Shown piece after piece: positions 7,413 through 15,464 of a stretch of 64,000 nt of DNA. Source of the DNA: AC-32 sp963763475 (GTDB lineage Bacteria; Actinomycetota; Thermoleophilia; Gaiellales; Gaiellaceae). The first letter of the stretch is position 1; every line of letters begins with the position of its first letter. A program made the translations under genes and the position numbers. The stretch is from positions 62,001-126,000 of the forward strand of contig CAVXOR010000001.1 in NCBI GenBank assembly GCA_963763475.1, read 5' to 3'. The notes under the pieces were generated by a model, which was not told where the DNA came from, made no database searches, and saw only the letters and a list, made by a program, of their open reading frames with translations.

Positions 7413-8801
7413 GCTCGGCGGTGGCCGTGGAGCGTCCCCTCGCCTCCGCAAGGCGGCTGATCCTTCCGCTCGCGCTTGCGCAGTTCATCTGCAGCTTCGC
7501 CGGCTCGAACATGAACGTGATGATCGCCGACATCAGCGACGACCTGGACACGACCGTCAAGGGCGTCCAGACCGCGATCACGCTCTTCCTGCTGATCATG
7601 GCGATCCTGATGATCCCCTGCAGCAAGCTGACCGACCGGTGGGGCCGGAAACGCTGCTTCATCTGGGGCCTGACGATCTACGGGATCGGCGCCCTCATCA
7701 GCGCTGTCTCTCCGAACCTCGGCGTCCTGATCCTCGGCAACTCGGTGTTCGAAGGTGTCGGGACGGCGCTCCTGATCCCGCCGGTCTACATCCTCGCGAC
7801 GCTGTGGTTCGACGACATGACAAGGCGCGCCTGGGCCTTCGGCGTGATCAGCGGGCTGGGCGGAATCGGCGCCGCCGCCGGACCGCTGATCGGCGGCGTG
7901 ATCACGACGGGCATCAGCTGGCGGGCGGCGTTCCTCTTCCAGGCCGTGGTCGTCGGGACGATCGTCCTCCTCAGCCGGCGCCTCGTGGATCCGCTTCCAG
8001 CCGATCCGACCCGGCCCTTCGACGCGGTCGGGCGCGGTCCTGTCGGGCGTGGGCATGTTCTGCGTCGTCTTCGGGATCCTGCAGGCGGGGAGCAACAACA
8101 CCCTGCTGGTCGTCTTCCTCGTCATTGGAGCGGCGTTCCTGCTCGCGTTCTTCCTCTACATCCGGTCGCGCGAGCGTTCCGGCAAGGAGCCGCTCCTCTC
8201 GACCGGCCTGTTTCGGAACCGGACCTGCAACCTCGCCCTCGTCACCCAGAACATCCAGTGGCTGCTGCTGATGGGGACCTCGTTCGTCGTCTCGGTGTTT
8301 CTGCAAGAGGTCCGTGGCTACAGCGCGATCAAGACCGGCGTCGTCTTCACGGCGGCGACGCTCGGCATCCTCTTCTCCTCCCTCGCCGCCGAGCGGCTAG
8401 CGAAGCGATACGCCCAGCGGACGTTGATCGTGGCGGGCTTCGTGGTGACGCTCGCCGGCATTCTGCTGCTGCTCGGCCTCGTCAAGGCGACGGACAACGT
8501 GCTCGCGTTCCTGCCCGGTCTGGCGTTGGTCGGGCTCGGCCTGGGCGCGATGCTCACGCCCTCCGTCAACGTCGTCCAGTCGAGCTTCGCGGAGGCTCTG
8601 CAGGGCGAGATCTCGGGCCTGTCGCGTAGCGTCTCCAACCTCGGCTCGTCGTTCGGCACCGCAATCGCCGGGACGATTCTCGTCTCGGTGGTCACCGACG
8701 GGAACCAGGCCTACGGATGGGCGATGGTCGCACTCGTCGTCTTCGGCGTGATCGGCCTCGGAGCAGCACTTCTGCTCCCGGCGAGGGTCGAGCGGGCCTA
8801 G
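7409..8801 (+). CDS. MFS transporter (DHA2-like), interrupted by a +1 frameshift
   Basis: A multi-pass transporter starting MSSAVAVERPLASARRLIL, with DRWGRKRCF as the conserved loop 2-3 motif. About 205 residues are read in one frame and about 255 in the next. The frames join at the GGG at 8030-8032: removing one G turns ...FDAVGRG into FDAVGAVLSGVGMF and restores a continuous protein of about 463 residues with 12-14 membrane helices. Either a sequencing error or a recent mutation explains it. It overlaps the glucosidase by ATGA and converges on sufD. Substrate unknown; drug or metabolite export is usual for this family. Confidence 0.8.
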
Positions 8802-8809
8802 CCCGGGCG

Positions 8810-9982
8810 TCAGGCCTGGGGGATGCGCTGCTCGAGGGCGCTCGTGACCGCTTCGCGGACCGGCTCCAGCTCGATGCGGTCGAGCACGTCCTGGAAGAAG
8901 CCGCGCACGACCAAGCGCTCGGCCTCGCTCCGGGGCAGCCCTCGGGCCATCAGGTAGAAGATCTGCTCGCGGTCGACCCGGCCGACGGTCGCGCCGTGAG
9001 TGCAGCGCACGTCGTTGGCCAGGATCTCGAGACCCGGGATCGGGACCGCGTGCGTCGTCGGCGAGAGCATCAGGTTGCGGCACTCCTGGTACGCGTTCGT
9101 CTTCTGCGCGTCCTTCTCGACGCGGATCATCCCGCGCCAGACCGCAGTCGCCGTGTCGCGCAGCGCGCCCTTGAAGGCGAAGTCCGACTCGGTGTCTGGG
9201 GCGATGTGCTCCTGGAAGGTGTCGAAGTCGAGGTGCTGCTCGCCGTCCGCGAAGTAGGCGCCGGTGACGCGCGAGGTCGCGCCAGGCCCCGCGAGGTCGT
9301 TCTGGATCCGCACCTTGCCGCGCTTCGAGCCGAAGCCGCCGCTGACCCAGTCCAGCTCGGCGTCCCGCTCCACGCGCGCGTGGTGCGAGGCGAAGTGCCA
9401 CGTCTCGCGCGAGAGGTTCTGCAGTGAGACGTACTCCAGCTTCGCGGCCTGCTCGACGAACAGCTCTGCCACGGCGTTGAAGTAGCCGTTCAGCTCTGGC
9501 GAGGCCGACGAGTGCTCCTCGACGAGCGAGAAGCGCGAGCCCTCCTCGGCGACCACCAGCAACCGCCAGAAGAGCGAGCCGCCCTCGATCGCGTTCACGA
9601 CGCGGACGAACAGCGGCCGCTCGAGCTCGAGCCCGGCGGGCACGTGGACGAGCAGGCCGTGCTGCCAGGCGGCCGCGTTGTGCGCCGCGAACTTGTCGTC
9701 CTGCCAACCGACCAGCTGCCCGAGCCGCTCGTGCGAATCCTGCAGGGGCTCGAAGCGGATCTCCTCCGGCGCGCGCGTGATCTCGATGCCCGTCTCGGTG
9801 ACGACGGCCTCGGCGGCGACGTCGAGCGCGAGCATCGACGCCGGTGCGGCGGCTGCGCCGTCCCCGGAGGCCTCGAACGCGTCCGGGTCGAAGCCACCCA
9901 GGTCGGTGAAGCGCCAGTGCTCCTCGGTCGTGTCCGGGACCGGCAGCGCGCGGTAGCGCTGGAGTGCCTCGGCGCGGCTCAC
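8810..9982 (-). CDS. sufD: Fe-S cluster assembly protein SufD
   Basis: A 390-residue scaffold subunit that pairs with SufB over SufC in the SufBC2D complex. The C-terminal half has the family core: HHARVERDAELDWV, then GFGSKRGKVRIQNDL, QECRNLMLSP and HGATVGRVDREQIFYLMARG. The histidine in THGATVG corresponds to the cluster-site His of SufD. The chosen GTG start shares GTGA with the end of the VOC gene. The beginning, SRAEALQRYRALPVPDTTEEHWRFTDL, is typical of SufD proteins, supporting this start. Sequence further upstream in frame lies in the VOC gene. Confidence 0.93.
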   Translation of the reverse strand: MSRAEALQRYRALPVPDTTEEHWRFTDLGGFDPDAFEASGDGAAAAPASMLALDVAAEAVVTETGIEITRAPEEIRFEPLQDSHERLGQLVGWQDDKFAAHNAAAWQHGLLVHVPAGLELERPLFVRVVNAIEGGSLFWRLLVVAEEGSRFSLVEEHSSASPELNGYFNAVAELFVEQAAKLEYVSLQNLSRETWHFASHHARVERDAELDWVSGGFGSKRGKVRIQNDLAGPGATSRVTGAYFADGEQHLDFDTFQEHIAPDTESDFAFKGALRDTATAVWRGMIRVEKDAQKTNAYQECRNLMLSPTTHAVPIPGLEILANDVRCTHGATVGRVDREQIFYLMARGLPRSEAERLVVRGFFQDVLDRIELEPVREAVTSALEQRIPQA

Positions 9983-10338
9983 GAGTCGTGCCTCCGGTGG
10001 AGAATGACCGCGTTCCCGTCGGGATCGAGGAAGACCGCCATCTTGCAGACGCCTGTGTCGCCGGAGCCGACGCACTCGGCACCCTCCGCTTCGAGCGCCG
10101 CCTTGGCCCGGTCGACGTCGGCGACGCGCAGCGCGAAGCCGGCGATGTCGGGCTTGAAGTCGATCCCCTCCTCCTCGGGCTGCCAGAACGCCAGCGTCAC
10201 CTGACCGGCCGTCAGCTCCTCGGGGTTGCTCGAGTCGACGGGGAGGCCGAGGACGTCGCGGTACCAGGAGCGGGTCTGCTCGGCGTCCCTGCTCGCGATG
10301 TTGACGAAGTCGACGCGTTCGACTCCGAGCTCAGCCAA
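9979..10338 (-). CDS. VOC (glyoxalase/dioxygenase-like) protein inside the suf operon
   Basis: A 119-residue single-module vicinal-oxygen-chelate protein: VDFVNIASRDAEQTRSWYRD forms the first beta-alpha half and KMAVFLDPDGNAVILHRR the typical end. It uses a TTG start inside the last codons of sufB (8-base overlap) and shares GTGA with sufD, so it is embedded between two subunits of one complex and must be cotranslated with them. Metal ligands of enzymatic VOC proteins are only partly recognisable. No enzyme activity can be assigned; roles in substrate detoxification or in Suf assembly are both guesses. Confidence 0.85.
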   Translation of the reverse strand: MAELGVERVDFVNIASRDAEQTRSWYRDVLGLPVDSSNPEELTAGQVTLAFWQPEEEGIDFKPDIAGFALRVADVDRAKAALEAEGAECVGSGDTGVCKMAVFLDPDGNAVILHRRHDS

Positions 10339-11747
10339 CCGACCCTTCCATCTGCAGCTGGATCAGCCGGTTCATCTCGACCGCGTATTCGAGCGGGAGC
10401 TCCTTCGTGATCGGCTCGACGAAACCGGAGACGATCATCGCGGACGCCTCGGTCTCCGAAAGGCCGCGGGACATCAGGTAGAAGAGCTGCTCCTCGCCGA
10501 TCTTCGAGACCGTCGCCTCGTGGCCGATGTCGACGTTGTCCTCGTCGATCTTGATGTACGGGTAGGTGTCGGAGCGCGAGTCCTCGTCGAGGATCAGCGC
10601 GTCGCAGACGACCTTCGACTTCGCGCCGGTCGCGCCCTTGGCGACCTCGAGCAGCCCGCGGTAGCCCGCGCGACCGCCGTCCTTGGAGATCGACTTCGAG
10701 GTGATCACCGAGGTCGTGTTCGGCGCGACGTGGACGGCCTTGCCGCCCGCGTCCTGGTGCTGGCCCTTGCCGCCGAAGGCGATCGAGAGCACCTCGCCGT
10801 GCGCGCCTTCGCCGAGCAGCCAGATCGCCGGGTACTTCATCGTCAGCTTCGACCCGAGGTTCCCGTCGACCCACTCCATGGTCGCGTTCTCGTACGCGAC
10901 CGCACGCTTGGTGACCAGGTTGTAGACGTTGTTCGACCAGTTCTGAATCGTCGTGTAGCGGCAGCGCGCGTTCGGCTTGACGACGATCTCGACCACCGCC
11001 GAGTGCAGCGAGTCGGAGGAGTAGATCGGTGCCGTGCAGCCCTCGACGTAGTGCACGTAGGCGCCCTCGTCGACGATGATCAGCGTGCGCTCGAACTGGC
11101 CCATGTTCTCGGCGTTGATGCGGAAGTAGGCCTGGAGCGGCATCTCGATCTTCACGCCCGGCGGCACGTAGATGAACGAGCCGCCCGACCAGACGGCCGA
11201 GTTCAGCGCCGCGAACTTGTTGTCGTTCTGCGGGATGATCGTCCCGAAGTACTCCTTGACGAGCTCCTCGTGCTCGCGCAGGCCCGAGTCCATGTCCTTG
11301 AAGATCACGCCCTGGGCTCTCGAGGTCTTCCTGCAGCTTGTGGTAGACGACCTCGGACTCGTACTGGGCGCCGACGCCGGCGAGGTAGTTCTTCTCCGCC
11401 TCCGGGATGCCGAGCTTGTCCCAGGTGTCCTTGATCTCGGGCGGCAGGTCCTCCCAGGAGTTGGCCTGCTTCTCGGTCGGGCGGATGTAATAGAAGATGT
11501 TGTCGAAGTCGATCTCGGAGAGGTCGCCGCCCCACTCGGGCATCGGGCGCGCCATGAAGTACTCGAGCGACTTGAGCCGGAACTTGCGCATCCACTCCGG
11601 CTCGTTCTTGTGCTCGGAGATCGCGGCGACGAGCTCGGCCGAGAGACCACGACCGGACTTGAAGAAGTAGTCCTCGATCTCGTGGAAGCCGTACTTGTAG
11701 TCGCTGCGAATCCCGGCGACGACTTCGGTCTCAGGAGTGGCTGCCAT
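10331..11747 (-). CDS. sufB: Fe-S cluster assembly protein SufB, with a single-base frameshift
   Basis: The SufB scaffold, about 471 residues once corrected. The N-terminal part, VAGIRSDYKYGFHEIEDYFF through VVYHKLQEDLES, and the C-terminal part, GVIFKDMDSGLREHEELVKE to the end, are in different frames. One extra base in the GGG at 11314-11316 explains this; removing it gives LES-Q-GVIFKDMDSG. The cluster-ligand region KVVCDALILDEDSRSDTYPY and the C-terminal GEEQLFYLMSRGLSETEA are intact. SufB is normally essential, so an error in the sequence is likelier than a pseudogene. The start overlaps the end of sufC by 17 bases. Confidence 0.9.
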
Positions 11748-12516
11748 TGTTCCTTCCGTTTGCGCCGAAGCCCTCGTAGCCCTCGGCTTCGAGCTTGTGC
11801 GCGAGCTCCGGCCCGCCTTCCTCCACGATACGCCCGTCCACGAAGACGTGCACGAAATCGGGCTGCACGTAGTTGAGGATGCGCTGGTAGTGGGTGATGA
11901 TGAGCGCGCCGGTCTCCTCGCCGACGAGCTCGCTCACGCCGTTGGCGACCGTCTTCAGCGCGTCGATGTCGAGTCCCGAGTCGGTCTCGTCGAGCACGGC
12001 CATGCGCGGCTTCAGCATCGCCATCTGCAGGATCTCGACCCGCTTCTTCTCGCCGCCCGAGAAGCCGTCGTTCAGGTAGCGCTGCGCGAGCTCGCGCGGA
12101 ACCTTCAGCTTCTCCATCGCGGCGAGCATGTCCTGGCGGAAGTCCTTGATCGTGACCGGGTCGTCCTCGCCGTCGTTGCGCGCCTTGCGGATCGCGTTGA
12201 TCGCGGAGCGCAGGAAGCTGGTGACGGTCACGCCCGGGACCGCGTGCGGGTACTGGAACGCGAGGAAGAGGCCGCGCTGGGCGCGCTCGTCCGCCTCGAG
12301 CTCGGTCACGTCCTCGCCGTCGAAGAGGATCTGGCCCTCGGTGATCTCGTACGCGGGATGGCCCATCAGCGCGTAGGCGAGGGTCGACTTGCCCGAGCCG
12401 TTGGGGCCCATGATCGCGTGGATCTGGTTCGTGTCCACGGCGAGGTCGACACCCTTGACGATCTCGGTGCCGTCCTCGAGCGCGACGTGGAGGTTCTTCA
12501 GTTCTAGGAGAGCCAT
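11731..12516 (-). CDS. sufC: Fe-S cluster assembly ATPase SufC
   Basis: A 261-residue ABC-type ATPase that drives conformational change of the SufBD scaffold. Walker A is GPNGSGKST, the signature is FSGGEKKR, Walker B is MAVLDETDSGLD and the switch histidine is in IITHYQRIL. FQYPHAVPGV is the SufC-type Q-loop. It is the first gene of sufC-sufB-VOC-sufD. An SDR gene ends 25 bases upstream on the same strand, and a TAGCAT box in that short gap could provide its own promoter. Length and motifs are standard. Confidence 0.96.
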   Translation of the reverse strand: MALLELKNLHVALEDGTEIVKGVDLAVDTNQIHAIMGPNGSGKSTLAYALMGHPAYEITEGQILFDGEDVTELEADERAQRGLFLAFQYPHAVPGVTVTSFLRSAINAIRKARNDGEDDPVTIKDFRQDMLAAMEKLKVPRELAQRYLNDGFSGGEKKRVEILQMAMLKPRMAVLDETDSGLDIDALKTVANGVSELVGEETGALIITHYQRILNYVQPDFVHVFVDGRIVEEGGPELAHKLEAEGYEGFGANGRNNGSHS

Positions 12517-12525
12517 GTCAAGGTC

Positions 12526-12531
12526 ATGCTA
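12526..12531 (-). promoter_or_regulatory. Possible -10 box for sufC
   Basis: TAGCAT on the minus strand, nine bases before the sufC ATG, lies in the 25-base gap after the SDR gene. It matches the TAnnnT pattern found before other genes here. No convincing -35 or ribosome binding site is visible. Confidence 0.3.
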
Positions 12532-12541
12532 GCGAGCACGG

Positions 12542-13486
12542 TCAGCCCTTCGGAAGCAGGAGACGGAGCCTTGTCCAGAGCGTCGAGCCGCGCGCCTGAT
12601 CGTCGAAGCGGCCGTGCGCACCTGGGTCTCCAGGCAGGGTATCGAAGAGGTTGTCGGGCGCGTCGAGCGGCTTCGGATCGCCCCTGTGCTGGCTCTTCCA
12701 ACCGTTCCGCCTGAGCACCCAGTCGCCCGCTCTCGGCGAGAGCTTCTGACCCCACAACAGCTTTTGCGCGCCCCACGAGATCGGCAGCTCGCGGACGGGG
12801 TGCTCGGCGCAGTGAAGGGCCGCCTCGGCAAACGGCTCGGGCTGGTAGATCGGCGGAACCGGCTGGGGCTGGTAGCCGATCTTCTGCCGGTCGCGGTCGA
12901 ACTGCGGCGTGTTGATCGCACCGGGGAGGACGAGCGAGATCGCGACCCCGGTGCCGGCCTTCTGCTCCTCGACGCGCGCCGACTCGAGGAACGCGCGCAC
13001 GCCCGCCTTGGTCGAGCAGTAGGCGGCTTGCAGCGGGATGCCGCGGTACGCGAGCGCCGAGCTGACGTGCAGGAAGGTCCCGCGCGAGGCCCGTAGGTGT
13101 GGGAGGGCGGCCCAGAAGCCGTGGACGACGCCGAAGAAGTTCACCTCCCAGACGCGGCGGAGCTCTTCCTCGGTGAGCCGCTCGGCCTCGGCGTAGACGG
13201 TCACGATCGCGTTGGCGACGTAGGTGTCGAGCCGGCCGAAGCGCTCGACCGCGGCCCCGACCCCGCGTTCGACGACGGCTCGCTCGGTGATGTCGCCGGC
13301 GACCGCGAGCGCCTCGGAGCCCGCGCGCTCGATCTCCGCGACGCAGTTGTCCAACGCTTCGGCGCTGCGAGCGGTCACGACCACCTTCGCCCCGCGCTCC
13401 CCGGCCAACCGCGCGATCGCCCGGCCGAGCCCGCTGGAGGCGCCGGTGACGAGGATCACCTGCTCCGAGATCTGCTTCTTCGGCAC
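12542..13486 (-). CDS. Short-chain dehydrogenase/reductase
   Basis: A 314-residue NAD(P)-dependent SDR. TGASSGLGRAIA is the cofactor glycine motif, NAIV a variant of NNAG, and the catalytic pair is in YCSTKAG with Ser in HVSSALAYRG upstream. The C-terminal 90 residues (after LVLPGAINTPQFD) are longer than a classical SDR and Pro/Trp-rich, resembling the SDR group that ends near PLDAPDNLFDTLPGD. It lies directly upstream of sufC on the same strand and diverges from tatA, so the suf genes could be cotranscribed with it. The substrate is unknown. Confidence 0.85.
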   Translation of the reverse strand: MPKKQISEQVILVTGASSGLGRAIARLAGERGAKVVVTARSAEALDNCVAEIERAGSEALAVAGDITERAVVERGVGAAVERFGRLDTYVANAIVTVYAEAERLTEEELRRVWEVNFFGVVHGFWAALPHLRASRGTFLHVSSALAYRGIPLQAAYCSTKAGVRAFLESARVEEQKAGTGVAISLVLPGAINTPQFDRDRQKIGYQPQPVPPIYQPEPFAEAALHCAEHPVRELPISWGAQKLLWGQKLSPRAGDWVLRRNGWKSQHRGDPKPLDAPDNLFDTLPGDPGAHGRFDDQARGSTLWTRLRLLLPKG

Positions 13487-13515
13487 CGACGGCTGTTACC
13501 CGCAGCGGAAAGCGC

Positions 13516-13521
13516 TACGCT
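13516..13521 (+). promoter_or_regulatory. tatA: -10 box of a probable leaderless tatA promoter
   Basis: TACGCT ends six bases before the tatA ATG, which would place transcription start on or next to the A of ATG. No Shine-Dalgarno sequence is present in the 41-base gap to the divergent SDR gene, which fits a leaderless mRNA. Confidence 0.45.
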
Positions 13522-13527
13522 TCGTAC

Positions 13528-13731
13528 ATGCCGGAAATTGGCATTGCCGGGCTCGTGGTGATCCTGATCGTCGCGCTGCTCGTGTTCGGGCCGAAGCGCC
13601 TGCCGGAGATCGGGCGCTCGCTCGGCAAGGGCATGCGCGAGTTCAAGGACTCGATCACGGGCGGCTCGGACGACGAGAAGGCCGAGCTGCCGGCCCGCTC
13701 CGCGGACGAGCCACCGCCTCCGTCGTCGTAA
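13528..13731 (+). CDS. tatA: Sec-independent translocase protein TatA
   Basis: A 67-residue pore-forming component of the twin-arginine translocase. One N-terminal membrane helix (GIAGLVVILIVALLVFG) is followed by the hinge FGPKRLPEIGRSLGKGMREF and an acidic/Pro-rich tail, the canonical TatA layout. The polar residue in the helix start is Glu3, as in most TatA proteins. It is followed four bases later by tatC, with adenosine deaminase coupled after that. No tatB is visible, as is common in Actinomycetota and Gram-positives with minimal TatAC systems. Confidence 0.95.
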   Translation: MPEIGIAGLVVILIVALLVFGPKRLPEIGRSLGKGMREFKDSITGGSDDEKAELPARSADEPPPPSS

Positions 13732-13735
13732 CCCG

Positions 13736-14476
13736 ATGAGCGTGCTCCCGCGGCGTCTTCGCCACGGCGAGGAAGCGACGCTCGTCGAGCACCTCGGCGA
13801 GCTGCGCACGCGGCTGATCATCTCCCTGACCGCGCTCGCGATCGGGTTCGGGATCGCCTACGGCTTCCACGGCCGCATCCTGCACTGGCTCAACCGGCCT
13901 CTACCCGACAACCTCAAGAAGCCGGTCACGCTAAGCCCGATCGAGCCGTTCGCGACCTCGATCCTGGTCAGCCTCTGGGCCGGGCTGCTGCTTGCGCTGC
14001 CGATCGTCCTCTGGCAGCTGTGGGCGTTTCTCGCGCCCGCCTTCGAAGAGCGGCGCCAGCGCTCGATGCTCGTGCCGGTTGCCTTCGCGACCGTGCTCGC
14101 GGTCGGCGGGGTCCTGTTCGGCTACTTCGTGATCCTGACGCCGGCGATCCACTTCCTGACCAACTACGACTCGTCCTACTACAACATTCAGATTCGCGCG
14201 CGGGACTACTACCGCTTCGTCAGCTTCGTGCTTATCGGTGTCGCGCTCGCCTTTGAGGTCCCGGTGTTCGTGCTGGCCCTCGTGCGCCTGCGGATCCTCA
14301 GCGCCGCCCAGCTTCGTCACACCTGGCGGGCCGGCATCTTCGTGATGACCGTGATCGGCGTGATCCTGCCCGGAGTCGATCCCGTCACGACGCTGCTCTC
14401 GGTGATCCCGCTGGTAATCCTCTACGTGCTCTCGATCGGCCTCGCCACCGTCCTCGAGCCGCGCTGGCGCGAGTGA
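13736..14476 (+). CDS. tatC: Sec-independent translocase protein TatC
   Basis: A 246-residue integral membrane receptor for twin-arginine signal peptides. The N-terminal region EEATLVEHLGELRTRLIIS contains the conserved E-HL-ELR motif that contacts the RR signal. Six membrane helices follow, with FLAPAFEERRQRSM in the first periplasmic/cytoplasmic loop and GVILPGVDPVTTLLSVIPL near the end, both typical TatC segments. It follows tatA directly and shares GTGA with the adenosine deaminase gene. Confidence 0.96.
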   Translation: MSVLPRRLRHGEEATLVEHLGELRTRLIISLTALAIGFGIAYGFHGRILHWLNRPLPDNLKKPVTLSPIEPFATSILVSLWAGLLLALPIVLWQLWAFLAPAFEERRQRSMLVPVAFATVLAVGGVLFGYFVILTPAIHFLTNYDSSYYNIQIRARDYYRFVSFVLIGVALAFEVPVFVLALVRLRILSAAQLRHTWRAGIFVMTVIGVILPGVDPVTTLLSVIPLVILYVLSIGLATVLEPRWRE

Positions 14477-15456
14477 CAGAACCGAAGATCGAGCTGCACG
14501 TCCACCTCGAGGGGACGGTGCGGCCGGCGACGCTGCTCGAGATCGCGCGGCGCAACGACTACCCGCTCCCCGCCGAGACTGAGGAGGGGCTGGCCGAGCT
14601 GTACGACTTCCGCGACTTCGCCCACTTCATCGAAGTCTGGATCCTGACCACCAACGCGCTGCAGACGGCCGAGGACTTCCGCCAGGTGGTCGTCGACTAT
14701 GCGGCCGAGGCCGCCTCGCACGGGGCGGTCTACTTCGAGGGGATCTTCTCGCCGAGCGAGCGCGTGCGGCGCGGGGTCGACTGGGACGAGATCTTCAGCG
14801 GGTACTGCGACGGCGCGGAGCAGGCGCGCGAGCTGCACGGCGTCGAGGTGCGGCTGACGCCCGACATCGTGCGCGGCTTCGAGCTCGACGAGGCCGAGCA
14901 GGTCGTGCGCTACTCGTTCAAGTACCGGGAGCGCGGGATCGTCGGCGTCGGGCTCGGCGGGCTCGAGGCCGAGTTCCCGCCGGAGCCGTACGAGCCAGCC
15001 TTCGCGCTCGCGCGCGAGCTGGGACTGGCGTCGGTCCCGCACGCCGGCGAGATTGCCGGGCCGTCGTCGGTGCGCGGCGCGCTCGAGCAGCTCGGCGCCG
15101 ACCGTCTGCGCCACGGGATCCGCGCGGCCGAGGATCCTGGGCTGCTGCGCGAGATCGTCGACCGGCGGGTCGTGCTCGACGTCTGCCCGATCTCGAACCT
15201 CCGCACACGCGCGGTCGCCTCGCTCGAGGAGCATCCACTGCCGAAGCTGATCGCGGCCGGGGCGCGCTGCTCGATCTCGACCGACGACCCCGCGATGTTC
15301 GGCACCGACCTGACCCGGGACTACGAGGCGGCGGCCGAGCTCGGGGTCGACGCGCGCGACGCCTACGAGGCCGGGCTCGAGGGCGCGCTCTGCGGCGAGG
15401 CCACCAAACATCGCCTGCGCGAGGTCGGCGATGCCCACGAGTGGCAGGTACCCTAG
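14473..15456 (+). CDS. add: Adenosine deaminase
   Basis: A 327-residue zinc enzyme of purine salvage converting adenosine to inosine. Metal and catalytic motifs are in order: HVHLEGTVRP at the N-terminus, the substrate-binding GLGGLEAEFPP, SVPHAGEIAGPSSV (zinc His and catalytic Glu), DVCPISNLRTR, and STDDPAMFGTDL with the catalytic Asp pair. Length matches the bacterial adenosine/adenine deaminase group; the motif set does not by itself exclude a related aminodeoxyfutalosine or adenine deaminase. It starts inside the tatC stop (GTGA), so it is coupled to the Tat genes without an obvious functional link. Confidence 0.9.
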   Translation: MTEPKIELHVHLEGTVRPATLLEIARRNDYPLPAETEEGLAELYDFRDFAHFIEVWILTTNALQTAEDFRQVVVDYAAEAASHGAVYFEGIFSPSERVRRGVDWDEIFSGYCDGAEQARELHGVEVRLTPDIVRGFELDEAEQVVRYSFKYRERGIVGVGLGGLEAEFPPEPYEPAFALARELGLASVPHAGEIAGPSSVRGALEQLGADRLRHGIRAAEDPGLLREIVDRRVVLDVCPISNLRTRAVASLEEHPLPKLIAAGARCSISTDDPAMFGTDLTRDYEAAAELGVDARDAYEAGLEGALCGEATKHRLREVGDAHEWQVP

Positions 15457-15464
15457 GCCTCCGC

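Noticed and set aside
4836..7451. Very long open frame antisense to the glucosidase gene (over 800 codons)
   Set aside because: Composition is Arg/Val/Ala/Glu-rich with no domain, typical of the antisense frame of a high-GC gene whose plus strand encodes a clear enzyme.
8793..8805. Short palindrome (CGGGC-CTA-GCCCG) between the MFS gene and sufD as a terminator
   Set aside because: The stem is five bases and includes the stop codon; too weak to claim.
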